Below, one piece after another: positions 47,120 to 60,099 of a stretch of 64,000 nucleotides of DNA. The stretch is from contig JXTC01000079.1 in assembly GCA_002914845.1 (NCBI GenBank), positions 510,180 through 574,179 on the forward strand, read 5' to 3'. The notes under the pieces were generated by a model. That model worked only from the letters and a program-made list of their open reading frames with translations. It ran no database searches and was not told where the DNA came from. The DNA is from Trema orientale. Taxonomy: Eukaryota > Streptophyta > Magnoliopsida > Rosales > Cannabaceae. The translations under genes and the position numbers were made by a program. Every line of letters begins with the position of its first letter. Position 1 is the first letter of the stretch.

Positions 47120-48483
47120 TAAACTTTATAATGTTATTAAAATATAAGATATTCTAGTATAATCAGTGTGAGATAAAGTGTAAAAGAGTAAATTAAGAAT
47201 TGAGATAAAGTGAAAAAAAAGTAAATTTAGTACTTCTCTGTCTTCATCTATATACGTACGTGGACCTTAATTAATATATACTTGCCAATTATTGACTAGT
47301 TGTATACTTGTTCTGATATCGCGTATCTTTGGATCCGTGTATCTATTGACTTTGTCAGAAAAATGAACAAGGGAAAACATTAATTTCGTTTAATTGCACC
47401 GACTAGCTAGACATGTGGCGTTAAACTATATATAGTACTACCCAATTGTCGGCTAATAAACTGCTTGGTGCAATATACGGACACTATATTTGTATCGAAG
47501 GTCGACACATTTTGCCAAAGGTGTAGGGAAGATCGTAAATGATATCCCATGTGTAGTTGCTCTCTACCACGAATCCGACCATTATGTTTGAATATTCGTG
47601 TCCCACATGTCGAATCAATAAATAAATAACACGTCAGCCTGAAAAAACTTAATAAAAAACAATAAAATTAAAGTACTAAATAAGTAGTTTCAAATTTTTA
47701 AATGAATTTTAATAAATTTATTCGCATAAATCAAAAGACAACAAAATTAGACATGTAATTTGAATTCTTCAGTCACATAAGCCCCGCATTAATATGGTAT
47801 GATCACACCGGCCATTAATAATAAAAGGACAAACTTGTTATTCAAGCAATAATAAATTCACATCTGAGTTTCTTGAATCTGGCAATTTGAGGGTGATAAA
47901 ATCACGACCGAATCTCATGAATACATTTTGTATTAACAGTGAAGGAAAAAAAAAAGCGATAGTGATTTTTGAAAAAAATAAAGATAATAAAAATAAAATA
48001 AAATAGAATAAGACAGTGACGAAAACTTACAGATAATTCACAACAATAGAAATGTTTAACTTCATTTCCACTGACACGTCCGTGCAATTATTGGTGGAGT
48101 AGAACATTTTTTAAGTGGGGCATAACTACCAAGGCTAAGATTTTTTTTTTTTAAACTCTTTTTTACCTAATTTTATCTGTATATTTTATTCTCTTTTTTC
48201 TTTTTTTAATAAGTTTAATTGAGTTTCTAAAATTAGTTTAGTTCTCAATTTTTTCTTTTTTTATAAAATTTGGGAACAAAATTAATTTATAGAAGGTAAG
48301 TACTAAGTGGTCATTAAATGGGGGCATCAAATTTATTTTTTTTTAATTTATATATAAAATTTTGAAGTCTTAAAATTGAAACAGTACAAGTGATGTGTGT
48401 GCAATTAAGATTCTTCATCGGATCTTATTTTGGGCACAGAGGAGATTGTGCATAGCAAATCTCTTTGGCAATAATTAGCTAGA
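47120..48483. other. Intergenic, no gene seen
   Basis: AT-rich with T-runs; a few less biased stretches at 47300-47600 have no coding signal. Confidence 0.4.
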
Positions 48484-49240
48484 ATCGTGGCGGAGCCAGG
48501 ACATTTTTGTAGTGGCTAAGACAAATTTTTTTTTTTTATAGTAGTAATAAAATACAAAAAAAAAAAAAAAAGGTTGGAGATGCAAAAGCAAAGCCATATT
48601 AATAATCCCTAAAAAAACCGTTTTAATAAATTTTCTATTTAAAAACCCTACTACATACAAAAACAATAAATATAAAATGCAAAAAAAAGACACAAATTTT
48701 AAATTTCTATACATTCTTGACTTATCTATACTTTAATTTTAGCAAAATAACATCCAAAAAAAAAAAAAAACGTTAAGCATTATAAAAAATCTAAAAAAAT
48801 ATATAAAAACAAAACTTATTGAAGAAAAATTGAACAAAATTTTTTGTAATATCAATACAGATGAAAGAAAAATGAATGAAACAAGAAAAGCACGTTAACA
48901 TATCATAAAGTATTGTATAATTTGATTATTATTGAATGAAATTACAATCAAGTTTCATTTATAAAAAGTCCTTCAAAAGGAAAAACCGAAGAAGAAGAAG
49001 TATGAGCTTTAATGCTAAAACAAAAAGATAATTCTTCCATATAAAAACTCCCCAAATAGATAAAAATACAAAGTTAACCACTAATTTGATTTAATTAAAA
49101 TGTATACACCATATATATATATACACACACTCGTATATATTAGAAACATACCTCAAGAAATTATTTAATTTAATTTTCTCTTTCACTTTTTCATTTTTAT
49201 GGAGGTTTGGAGAATTTGAATAGAGAATAAGAAAAATATT
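48484..49240. other. Possible left part of an older transposon split by the Copia insertion
   Basis: TCGTGGCGGAGCCAGGAC near 48486 is a phrase often seen at plant transposon ends. The sequence up to 49240 is AT-rich and without genes. The matching right part might be 54083-54345, which ends in GC-rich CCCCACGCGGCGG. The pairing of the two ends is weak. Confidence 0.25.
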
Positions 49241-49245
49241 GTGAG

Positions 49246-49536
49246 TATTATAAACTAAGTGCAAAGTATAGAATAGATTATGCACAAAAGTAAAAGAAGA
49301 AGATACAAGAGAAATGTAGAGAGAATTTTCTTAATATTCCATTCTTCTTCATATACACAATACATGCTCAATGACATATTTATAGGCTTACAACCATAAG
49401 TGCTAGAATACCAAAAAATTATATATGTTACAATATAGAACACTATTAAATAGAATTTAAATGGAGGTTAGGAAACCTAAAAGTTAGGGATTATGGAATA
49501 TGAACATCCCATATATAAATTAATATATTCATAACG
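49246..49536 (-). repeat. 3' LTR of the minus-strand Copia fossil
   Basis: Plus-strand start TATTATAAACTAAGTGCAAA, directly after target copy GTGAG; ends beside the purine tract. Aligns with 53789-54077. Confidence 0.92.
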
Positions 49537-52500
49537 CTCCCCTTTAGATGTTCATTAGAATATGCCTCGTTAAAACCTTACTAGGTAAAACCCTTTGGGA
49601 CAAAAAAAACTAGTAAAGAAAAAATAGTGCAATATTCTTATTATTTGTTAAAGTTGCCTCATTAAAAACTTTGCTAGGAAAAGCCAATGGGACAAAACCT
49701 CAGCGAAGAGAAAAAGAGTACAACATACATCATTTAGCTACTGCATAGACTGTCTCATTAAAACCTTTAGTCAATAAAAACCTTATGAGACAAAAATTTG
49801 ACTAAGGAAAAAGAGTACAGTTATATACTAATTTGCTCCCCCTGATAAGGACAACAATATTAAATAACGCATACTAACCAACAAAATAAGATGCTTCATA
49901 GATACATAGTGGCACATTGCGTCGTTCACATATCCTAATTTCCGCAAGAATTTATAAAATCAGTATTTTCCATCTATGCCAAAATTGCTTCAATCCATGC
50001 AAAATTTCTATAATTCAATTAAATATATGTTCCATATTTGATGCAATCTTTACTCCTTCTAGGACGTTTATACGAATATTAATTTCTAGTTTTAATACGA
50101 CATCCATGAGGAGCATATCAAACCTCTCATTAACTACCATACTAATCAGGTAACGGAATGTGATCATATTTATAAAAAGGAGAATAAGTTTCGTTCTAGT
50201 TAATGTCTGGTCTCTGCGAGAAAACCCCCTAGCAACTAGTCTCACTTTATATCTTACTACCTCATTATTCTCGTTATACTTTTGGACAAACATCTATATA
50301 TATAATCGATTTCATATTGTGGAGAGTTTGTACAACAAGTCCGAATATATTACTTTTAGAAAGCGAGACTAGTTCAACCTGAATTGCCTCTTTCCATAAT
50401 GGCCAATTATGTTTATGCCATCATTTAACTATACTCATGAGTTCTAGATCTAGATATATCTTGAGACAGCAAGAGTAACTATTGAGGCAAATACATCGTC
50501 GATGATCAAAATTTCTGTTTAATTTTTCTCCTATATTTACAAAATATATTGAGATCTTGAAATTTTCATCGATCACATCTACTCCATGAGCCATATTTGG
50601 AGGACTAATAGATCCAAGGGAATATACGAGGGTCATTTCGATAAATTATAATTTTGACAGATGTCTAAATGCATTGGACTTATGTTAGCCTGTTGTCTAT
50701 CTATAATTTGACCTTTGACAAACTCACTCAAATTATTAGCTTATAATTAAGTGCAATTCTTATATTATCTCGATAAGTCTAGAAGACTTGATAATATTGG
50801 TAAATTTATATTTCAATACTATAGTGATTATTTCTTGGTAATTGGGTGAAAGTTGAGCATCATATGACCCACACTTATACATAAGATGACCCAATAGAGT
50901 CACTTATTAAAGCAAAAAGCTTATTGTAAATTGAAATCAAAATTGCCTTTCATTATTTTGGGATATGATATTAAGCACATAATAGCTCTGATTCAAACTC
51001 GGTCATCTGCATATCACTTGTATCCCCCATTATAACTTGTATATGAGCACGAGCCTAAAAATTATTATTATCTACAAGTTTGTGGTTGTGCCACATGTTT
51101 TTCTATTCAACTGCCTTGATTATAAGCATTCTTAAATACTTCTAACGGGTAATTTATTTTTCGCATATTTACTAATTACTAATTAGACAAGGCATATTTC
51201 TCGACATCATGGGGAGAAATGATACTTGTAGTATGAACAATATCGAGAAAATTCCTAGAAGAAAGACTAGTTAAAATGGACCTTACTCTTAGGTATGTAC
51301 TTTTAGAACAACTCAAACAGATGTTTTAGGGGTACAACAAGTACAGCTCCAATGGTCTTTCCCGCAACATCTACAATAAGTATGTTGTCCATTCTTATCC
51401 TGCATGCTCATTATTTCTCCCCCTCTTCTGGTGGGTGTTCACAAGTATTTTTTATGTGCACGCCCATAATCATATCCATTGTTCCTATGCATTCTCCATA
51501 TTTATCACACTTGTGGCCACATACAACATTTACTTCACGGACTGTTGTCACACTAATAGGCTTAGCATAATTAATGCATTGTCTTTCTCAACCACCAGAA
51601 GACAAGCAATAAATATAGAGTACTTTTGAAAATTTTTATTCTTTGTAGTACTACTGCAAGAGTATGTTAGAGACATAAAAAATAGTCTTATGACTACATA
51701 ATTTCAGTTGTGAGGTTATTCTAAATGTGGCTGAATTGTACTTTGACATGGACTTAAAGTCCTATAGGCACTGATATAACCAATCAAATTAAGCAGGCAG
51801 TAGGATAACGAACTTCAGGTCGTTAATGCTTTGTTTTCAGAGGACATTGGAATCTTTAATAATGAGGTATTAAGCCTTGAAATTCTCACTTAAACAATAC
51901 CTCAATAATGTCATGAGCTTAGCCGTATTTTAGGCCGATGCCTTATTTTCTTCCTTAATGATCTCACCCAACTCATTAGTATCCAAATGCATTTCAGCAT
52001 CAAGGACTCACGTCAAATATTTTTTTTTTCACAAATTTCAGGAGTATTTAACTCAAGCTTAAATAAATTTGCTATCTTAATAAGTCCAAAATAAATATTC
52101 TACAATGTTCTAAATACAATTATTTCCCAAACAATTATTTGAATATAGTCAATGAGATTGCTCAAAATTTTATGTACTCTCAAGTAAAACCAAAGTCCAA
52201 AGATTAGTAATCAATATAATTGTAATTGAACTGATTTAGTATATTCAAAAACTATAAGAATTATAGTTGGTTTCTTCACCCAATCAAATAGAAATCAGTA
52301 ATAAGTAGTCATGGGAATAACTTTATATTTATATATACACATTAATATGCATATAAAACTGGATTACTCCCATAGATATATATATTTAATATAACTTATT
52401 TAAAACCAAAACAAGAGCGAATAAAAATCGAGTTCGAGAACAAACATGTATAAAATAATATGCATTTGTGAACTTCATATATTCATAGAACATATTTTAG

Positions 52501-53788
52501 AAAAGTATGTAAGCCAAGACAATCAAATAGATCATAATATGCCTATACAAGAAAATTAGAATAAGACCACAGATTCTCCATAGGTTTTAGCCTTCATATA
52601 TGACATTATATGTGTACAATATAAACCAAAAATATATATGAATCGTAAAAGATATAAATATATCATGTGGTTGATAAAGAATTAACAAAACATGTTTACA
52701 AAATTTGTATGACAATATAACCAGTATATGTACAATTAGAAATAATAAATTTACAATCGGATAAGTATTTAGAACATCGATAACTGATAACCTTTTATAC
52801 AATATATTAATTTTGTACGAATTTAAGTAATCATCAAACACACCGAAAGAGTAATCAATCGGCACATATATTTATAAATACTAAATAATAGCTTACGATG
52901 TTGTTAAAAATAATAAACTACTACAAAAATAGTTGTAGTTTTACTTTTTCTAATTCAATAGAAATAGTATTGTTCTTAAAACAATCCAATAGAAGTTTGA
53001 TCCTTTAGTCCTTGATTCAAATACAAGGTATATTCTTCCTTTTTTTTTTCAAAAAAATATAATGTTCCACTTCAGGTGGCTATATAATTTTTTTATAGTT
53101 AAAGAAATGACAATAATATCATTATTCATTTTAGCCATATGATAAATTCATAATCATTATTATGAAATATGCATGTCACTTCTAGGATCATGCAGAAGTA
53201 TTCAAGTATGGAACTTTCACACATTGAAATTGGAATCTTACGATTTGGTATATATATATATATATATTACCTTACAAAATACATTATATATGTATAACAA
53301 AAGCCATTATATATGTCGCAGACTGCATTTTATCTATAGCTCTTGAAATTTTTTCAGCAAATTTTTTTATTTTTTTTTAATACTTGCATTTACATTACTA
53401 GGGTGCCATACACAATTTTATTAGCATTTTTCATTTTTAGGGTGCTATATGTGGCATTATTTAGTTATATAAGCATAGATTTCGAGAAATTATATATTCA
53501 TCTTTTAATGTCAATACTTATATTGACTATGGTAAATCCACAATTTTAAAGTGCAACATTCTCTTCGGAGAATTTGCAAAGCTATAGAATAAGTAATAAA
53601 ACTTGAGCAACTGCTCCAAGTATGAGATATAATTCTCACAGCGGCTAGCTACTACTCTATACAAATAATCAATAATATCCAGAAATTTAAAGGGAATTAA
53701 AATTAACCAAGAGAAAGAGAGTATACCTCAACGGAAACACCTCTTAACAATATGTAAAACCAGTGGCTAGAGATTCATGCTGATAACG

Positions 53789-54077
53789 TATTATAAACTA
53801 AGTGCAAAGTATAGAATAGAAAATGCATAAAAGTAAAAGAAGAAGACACAAGAGAAATGTAGAGAGAATTTTCTTAATATTCAATTCTTCTTCATATACA
53901 CAATACATGCTCATGACATATTTATAGGCTTACAACCATAAGTGCTAGAATACCAAAAGATTATATATGTTACAATGTAGAACACTATTAAATAGAATTT
54001 AAATAGAGGTTAAGAAACCTAAAAATTAGGGATTATGGAATATAAACATCCACATATAAATTAATATTTTCATAACA
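53789..54077 (-). repeat. 5' LTR of the minus-strand Copia fossil
   Basis: Begins (plus strand) TATTATAAACTAAGTGCAAA and ends CATAACA before target copy GTGAG. About 5% diverged from its partner. Confidence 0.92.
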
Positions 54078-54082
54078 GTGAG

Positions 54083-54646
54083 AGAATAATGAAAGTATTT
54101 TCCAATTCTACTTTTCCCCCTCAATTTTGGTTTTTTAAAAAAGTTGAATGAAGAATAGAAATTTGACATTTAAGTTGGTCCCAATTAAATGAATAAAGAT
54201 GTAAATTTGTATCTTATATAGTGGACATTGTAAGAAGAAAAATAATTTTAGTGAGGCAAATTAAAAATTTGCAAAAAAAAATTACATATAAAATGAAGAA
54301 ATTGAAACCACTTGCCCCCCAGTCCCCACGCGGCGGCTAGAATAATAGTTGAGAATGAAAGCTTCAAAGCTTTTTGCTAAGGTGGTCTTATTCCTTTTGA
54401 CCAGCCCGGAGGCGGCAGCCCTATGCGCCCGCGATTAAAGGGTGGGAAAGCCGACTGGCCTAAATATACATACAAATAAAAAAAATATACCCTTGACCAT
54501 CCGCATCCTTAACTTTCTTGTTTTGGTAGTCTTTGACAAAGCTTTCTCATCTATTAATAAATGACAAAAAGATAAAATGTGCGCCATTAATGGAATAAAA
54601 TACAATATACAATTTTGATACGTGTGTGGAAGGAGTGGAATCTAGC
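54083..54646. other. ABCG upstream region with a GC-rich island
   Basis: An AT-rich stretch is followed by about 140 bp (54315-54460) of GC-rich sequence containing CCCCACGCGGCGGC and GGAGGCGGCAGCCC, out of keeping with its neighbourhood. No tRNA or rRNA structure was recognised in it. It lies 360-500 bp upstream of the ABCG start codon. Confidence 0.4.
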
Positions 54647-54654
54647 TATAAATA
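54647..54654 (+). promoter_or_regulatory. Candidate TATA box of the ABCG gene
   Basis: TATAAATA lies 171 bp upstream of the start codon. A transcription start about 30 bp downstream would leave a 5' leader near 140 nt. Inferred from position and sequence only. Confidence 0.5.
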
Positions 54655-54817
54655 CAATACGAAGTAGTAGTTGGAATATTAATTTCAGGCACAGACCATC
54701 ATCACCGTATATAGCACCTCCTCTTTTTCGCATACTATATACTAAAAATATTATCAGAACAAAACATATAAATTGTTGCATTATTATCTTCAGCATTTAC
54801 GTCTAGAGACATATAAT

Positions 54818-55563
54818 ATGGATGCTGATCCGCCAAGTACAGTAGTAGTGCCCAGATGGACACCAAGTCCAAGCCCAACGAGATCCCTTCTCAAAGTTAA
54901 GCCAAAGAAAAGTTCTGGTACGGTCGACTTGGAGTTGGAGATCATGCAAACCAATCATATGCAGGGTACTGAATCTGAACAAGCTGCTAATAACAAGAGT
55001 TTCCCCTTCAGCACTGGATTTGGTGCTAGTGAAACGGGGCCGTCTCTAAGGTACTTTGGAGATTACAATAACAAGAATTCATCTGATCATGATCATGATT
55101 ACGAACATGTTCTGCTTGAAAAGCCAGTACTACTGGAAAAAGAAATATTAGATCAGGACCATATTTGCTTGACATGGAAGGAGTTAGGGGTAAGTGTGTC
55201 AGATGGGGAAAATGGCCATAGAATGATTCTGCAAGACCTTACTGGGTATGCTCAGCCGGGTGAGGTTTTGGCCATAATGGGTCCTTCTGGCTCTGGAAAG
55301 TCAACTCTCTTGGACGCTTTGGGAGGTGTGTATGATTAACTTACTGCTTTCATTACCATTCTTGTCGTGTAATGTAGATCCTACATATTTAGTGCTAATA
55401 TTACAGAATTGACAAAATGTGAAATAAAGTCACGTCGCTATGCGACAGTTCGTAATAATTTCACAAAGCTATACGCGACCGTTTGCATCATATTGCATAT
55501 TGCTACACAACAATTGCATTGCTAACAATGGCTTGTATATGTTTATGTGGTACACAAGAAATG

Positions 55564-55595
<32 letters not shown>

Positions 55596-58500
55596 GGGTG
55601 GGGTGTATTGCTCAGCTTTTGTTTTGTGAGAAAAACATGAAAAAAAATTTCCCACTGTCTCCAATTTGAATTTGGTAGAAACTAGAAAGTCCTGATAATA
55701 ACTTGGATGCATCGAAATTGAAAAGTCCTGATAATAATTTGGAAGTGGAATCGTGGTCAATATTGACAATATTGATTGTTCATGTTGGAATCTATAGTCA
55801 GCCATATGCTTGTATATAATAGTTCAATAAATGACAGTATAACATATAGAATTATACAACTTTTTTGTATGATTCTCTCTCTTATCCGGAAAACTATTTA
55901 GTGTGGACAAAGTTATGTACGTATGTGTGTACGTATGATTTGGTTTTACTTTTTCTTCATTCCTATAAGGTAGGGATCAATTTTTATTTGAATTTGGTCA
56001 ACAAAAACTATTTATTTTTTTAATCGAGGAAAAGAAAGTAAGGGATCCCCTTAAAAAAAAAAAGGAAGCTACTGATGACGTTTTATTGCAGGGAGGCTAA
56101 GTTCAAAGACCAAGCAAACTGGGGAGATTTTGATCAATGGCCGGAAAGAGACACTTGCTTACGGAACTTCAGTAAGTGAAAAAAAGCCAATGAAAAAATG
56201 ACACCATATATTAAGATTCATCCTATCTTGTTTTGGTAATCAATAAATATAGTGAGATTAAAATGATTATAATTATAAAGCACTTCAAAAATCTGGACAA
56301 GAAAAAAGTGCTTCTTTAGATTGTGAAACCCCTAAGAATACTAATCAAAAGTCTCTCCTATATTTCAATATTGAAAATTGCTTCTGTTACATCAACAACT
56401 TCTCCTAAGTCCTAAGCTAACATAAAGTATTGTTTTCTTGACTTCTTGCCACTTATTTTTAGGCCTACGTGACTCAAGATGATACTCTAATGACAACATT
56501 AACAGTAAGAGAAGCTGTTTACTACTCAGCTCAGCTCCAACTGCCGGACTCAATGTCAAGATCAGAGAAGATAGAAAGAGCCGAGACGACGATTAGGGAG
56601 ATGGGTTTGCAAGGCTCAATGGACACAAGAATCGGAGGTTGGAGAGTGAAAGGCCTCAGTGGTGGACAAAAGAGGAGAGTAAGCATTTGTATCGAAATCC
56701 TGACGCGGCCCAAGCTTCTCTTCCTTGATGAGCCTACTAGTGGACTAGATAGTGCAGCCTCTTACCATGTCATGAGCCGCATTGTTAAGCTTGCCCGGCG
56801 GGATGGAAGGACAGTCATCGCGTCGATTCATCAACCGAGTAGCGAAGTGTTTGAGCTTTTCCATAATCTATGCCTTCTCTCCTCTGGTCGAACAGTCTAT
56901 TTTGGTCCTGTTTCAATGGCAGAACAGGTATGCAAAACCCCGAAAACTATATATTTCACTTCCATAGAAATGTTCATTTCATAAATAGGACTTCTATGAG
57001 AAATTAACAAATAGTACTAATGGGATGCAGTTTTTCGCTTCAAATGGCTTCCCTTGCCCATCACTCAGAAATCCATCTGATCACTACCTCAGAACTATCA
57101 ACAAGGATTTTGATGTTGTGAGTCTTTTACATAATAATGCTCTGCTATCTTTTTTTTTTTTTTTTTTTCTTTTCTGATTCCCTTGATAAGGACTGATAAT
57201 ATAAAAGTATAAATTTATAAAAGAACAAGTAAACCTATGGTTAACCTGCATGGTCATTGATATTAGGACTTAGAGCAAGGTTTTGGTAGCAAAACAAGCA
57301 CTGAGAAAGCCATTAACACTCTTGTGAAGTCCTACAACTCTTCAGAAACTTTTGAACAAGTTAAGCAGATAGTTTCCGAGATATGCCAAAAGGTAAACTT
57401 AATAAATTTGTGGCCTTGTTTCAATGGTTTAAACATATTATACAGCCATAGGAAAAAAAAAAAAAAGAAAAAGAAAAAAAGTACATGAAATACTCGCAAA
57501 GTAAAATTATATATGCTCTGTCTACAGAAACGGAGGAGTCTAGAGAAGAAGGGAAGCCAAGCTAGTTTCATTACTCAGTGCCTTGTTCTCACTAGGAGAT
57601 CCTTTGTGAACATGTACCGTGATCTTGGCTACTACTGGCTTCGTCTTGCAATCTATATTGCCTTGTGTTTATGTGTAGGAACCATCTTTTATGACATTGG
57701 CACCACTTATGGCTCAATACAGGTAATTTAATTTATACATTGTAAGATATAATAAAACCGGTATGAAAAAAATCTGTAACTTCAAAAGGGTATTGGATAA
57801 TAAACTATATGACTTTCATTGTTCACTTCAGGCAAGAGGAGCAATGCTAATGTTTGTTGCAGCATTTTTGACTTTCATGGCCATTGGTGGATTCCCATCT
57901 TTTGTAGAGGACATGGAGGTTAGTCATGTGACATATATATACGTTATGTTTAGGTATTTGGTTTGTAAAAAACGAGTTGGAATGTACCTTAAGCTATAGT
58001 TCAAAAACTAAAATGCCAATTTATACCTGATAGAAGATATTAGTGATATTGAATTTGACCCCTTCATATTTTCTTTCAATAACCAGATATTTGGGAGAGA
58101 AAGGCTAAATGGGCACTATGGAGTGGCTGCATTTGTAGTTGGAAACACATTTTCTTCAATTCCATACTTGCTTCTCATATCTTTAATCCCAGGAGCCATG
58201 GCCTACTACCTCGTTGGACTTCAAAACAGCTTAGAACATTTCGCATACTTTTCAATCATACTCTTTGTATGTATGATGTTAGTGGAGAGCCTTATGATGA
58301 TTGTGGCAAGTATAGTCCCAGATTTCCTGATGGGGATCATCACAGGTGCTGGAATCCAAGGCGTGATGATGTTAAATGGCGGCTTCTTTCGTTTACCGGA
58401 CGATCTTCCTAAGCCCTTTTGGAGGTACCCAATGTACTATATTGCATTCCACAAGTATGCAAACCAAGGGTTCTACAAGAACGAGTTCGAAGGATTGGTT

Positions 58501-58752
58501 TTTCCAAATGAGCAAGCTAATGGGTTGTCCACCACCATTAGTGGTGAGGAAATTTTGAGGAGTGTTTGGCAAGTGGAGTTGGGCTATTCCAAGTGGGTTG
58601 ATGTTGGAATCTTGTTTGGGATGGTGGTGATTTATCGGCTCATCTTTTTGGCAATAATCAAGATTAAGGAAAAGGTTAAGCCGGTTATTGGAGGTTTTAA
58701 GGTTGTTGGTCGTAAGCATTTGAACCAAATCACGGAAAATCCTGAGTCCTGA
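54818..58752 (+). CDS. Half-size ABCG (WBC) transporter, ABCG11/ABCG1-like clade, 8 exons, 737 aa
   Basis: Plasma-membrane half-transporter that must dimerise; relatives export cuticular lipids, suberin/cutin precursors or other hydrophobic compounds. Exons: 54818-55325, 56092-56171, 56463-56927, 57031-57117, 57267-57392, 57528-57722, 57832-57918, 58087-58752; GT-AG introns, phases agree, 2,214 nt. The nucleotide-binding domain comes first (reverse order typical of ABCG): Walker [10 protein letters not shown] (155-163), Q-loop Gln201, signature LSGGQ (261-265), Walker B LLFLDEP (281-287), H-loop His319. Six membrane segments lie at about 459-479, 491-508, 528-560, 566-592, 596-615 and 687-709. 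The ~130-residue N-terminus is Ser/Pro- and Asp/His-rich and poorly conserved. The start is the first ATG after the TATA box. All ATPase motifs are intact. Substrate cannot be told from sequence. Confidence 0.95.
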
Positions 58753-59130
58753 TGATGATCTACACCTTCTATTGAAGCAAAAATGCTATGATGATTTTTA
58801 ATCTTCGAGTAAATATTACATAAATGAGTTTTTTTTTTTTTTTAATTTTATTTTATAGTAAGTTACTTAAATGGGATTTTAACCATGGTTGAAATGAACA
58901 TTATGGTACTTGGAAAGATAAAGGGTTAGTGAAAGAAGGAATTTGAAGAAGCTTTTTACATATCTAAATGAAAGATCTGATAAGATTCTATTTATTTTAG
59001 ATGAATTTCTATTCCTAATAGAACTCAAATAAAAAATTACTTATGTATAAGATGTCTATGGGAATGAGTTCGTAACATAGCTTGTACTAGTTGGTGATCA
59101 GTGTAGTCTCTCTAATATTGGCAATCAAGG
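58753..59130. other. ABCG 3' flank
   Basis: 3' UTR and downstream AT-rich DNA with a T-run at 58829-58844. No further gene. The last eight bases, AATCAAGG, are the left target copy of the adjacent hAT element. Confidence 0.45.
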
Positions 59131-59811
59131 TAGGACTGGCAATTCGTGTCCACGAGTCGTGTTTGTATTGTGTCGATATATATGTATAAGAAATAAATAT
59201 TCAACCCGAATATGACCCGTTTAATAAATGGGTCAGAAATTCTGACACGAATACGACCCGTTTATAAACGGGTTGACATGATATGACATACGTAATCCAT
59301 TTACTAAATAGGTCATATTGACCTGTGACACGTGACCTGTGAACACAACCCGTTTAATAAAGGGCCTTATAGAAATATGACTAAATTTTGGGCCCAATTC
59401 AAGTAAATATCCCTTTTATCAAATGTTATAGCAAAATATCCGGTATATTTCAATAGAATAACTGAAATTGATAGATATGTTATCTACCAAATGTAAAAAT
59501 ATATAGACATTTAGCTATAAAATTTAAAAAGTGGACATCTACTTAATTAAATTTAAAATATTGGCCATTTACCTAAATTTCTCTTTAAAATAAACGGGTC
59601 AAAAATTATGACACGACACGACATAATACGACCCGTTTACTAAATAGATCATTTTCATGTTGGTGGGTGGTGGGTTCAACCCGATCACGACTCGTTAATT
59701 AAATGGATCAATATCTCTTATCCGAGCATGACACGAACACGATTAAGCTAAACTCAAACCTGTTAATTTCGTGCCGGTTTCGAGTCGTTGTGTCACAAAT
59801 TGTCATCCCTA
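59131..59811. mobile_element. hAT-type non-autonomous element with 8-bp target duplication and nested repeat
   Basis: Left end TAGGACTGGCAATTCGTGTC and inverted right end TAGGGATGACAATTTGTGAC are hAT-like termini, bordered by perfect AATCAAGG copies (59123-59130 and 59812-59819). The body holds repeated GACCCGTTTAATAAACGGGT-like palindromic phrases. A copy of dispersed repeat D (59362-59594) interrupts it. No transposase frame. Confidence 0.85.
59362..59594 (+). repeat. Dispersed repeat D, copy 2, nested in the hAT element
   Basis: Matches 37784-38076 in orientation and order (TATAGAAATATGAC, TATAGCAAAATATCCGGTAT, GTGGACATCTACTTAA). It breaks a run of ACCCGTTT/AAACGGGT palindromes; AATAAA on both sides may be its target duplication. 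Confidence 0.75.
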
Positions 59812-59819
59812 AATCAAGG

Positions 59820-60099
59820 TAAACAAGCTAAGCCTCACGTTCTTTGTCATATATTCTTTTTATTTTTCTTTCTTCTAGTGATAATTTAATAATCAATTCG
59901 CTATTCTGATATTTATTGATAAGCCCAGTATTTAATTCAAGAGACATTAAGAGATAGTACTTGGGGGAATTTGGTAATTACCCTTAATTAAACATGATTA
60001 CCCCTTTTTTTTTATAATCTTCCATTCATACCCTTTTTTATTTGTAAACTACTTAAATTACCCTTAAAAGTAAACGTGAATAAATCGGCCCTTTCATGG
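59820..60099. other. Intergenic, no gene seen
   Basis: AT-rich, with ATTACCC phrases near 59975-60065. Confidence 0.4.

Larger units (their letters stand above)
49246..54077 (-). mobile_element. Copia LTR retrotransposon on the minus strand, broken fossil
   Basis: Two ~290-bp LTRs (49246-49536 and 53789-54077) lie in direct orientation and are bordered by perfect 5-bp duplications GTGAG (49241-49245 and 54078-54082). On the minus strand a purine-rich TAAAGGGGAGC precedes the 3' LTR, and TTATCAGCATG follows the 5' LTR as primer-binding site. Inside, minus-strand similarity to Copia reverse transcriptase is recognisable (VVRYKVRLVARGFS and ITFRYLISMVV, near 50100-50260). The rest is heavily degraded, with many breaks. 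LTRs differ at about 16 of 290 positions by eye (5-6%), so it is probably younger than the element at 10670-19837. Confidence 0.93.

Noticed and set aside
46796-47147. Overlapping ORFs of 69-83 aa with GC-rich composition
   Set aside because: They lie within the complete SINE of family B, which is non-coding.
50015-50293. Host gene on the minus strand
   Set aside because: It matches Copia reverse transcriptase and lies between the two LTRs of the fossil at 49246-54077.
48484-54345. One older TIR transposon split by the minus-strand Copia element
   Set aside because: The GTGGCGGAGCC end and the GC-rich right end do not pair well enough by eye, so it is kept only as a low-confidence note.
54315-54460. 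tRNA or rRNA fragment in the GC-rich island
   Set aside because: No A/B boxes, cloverleaf or recognisable rRNA segment could be seen.
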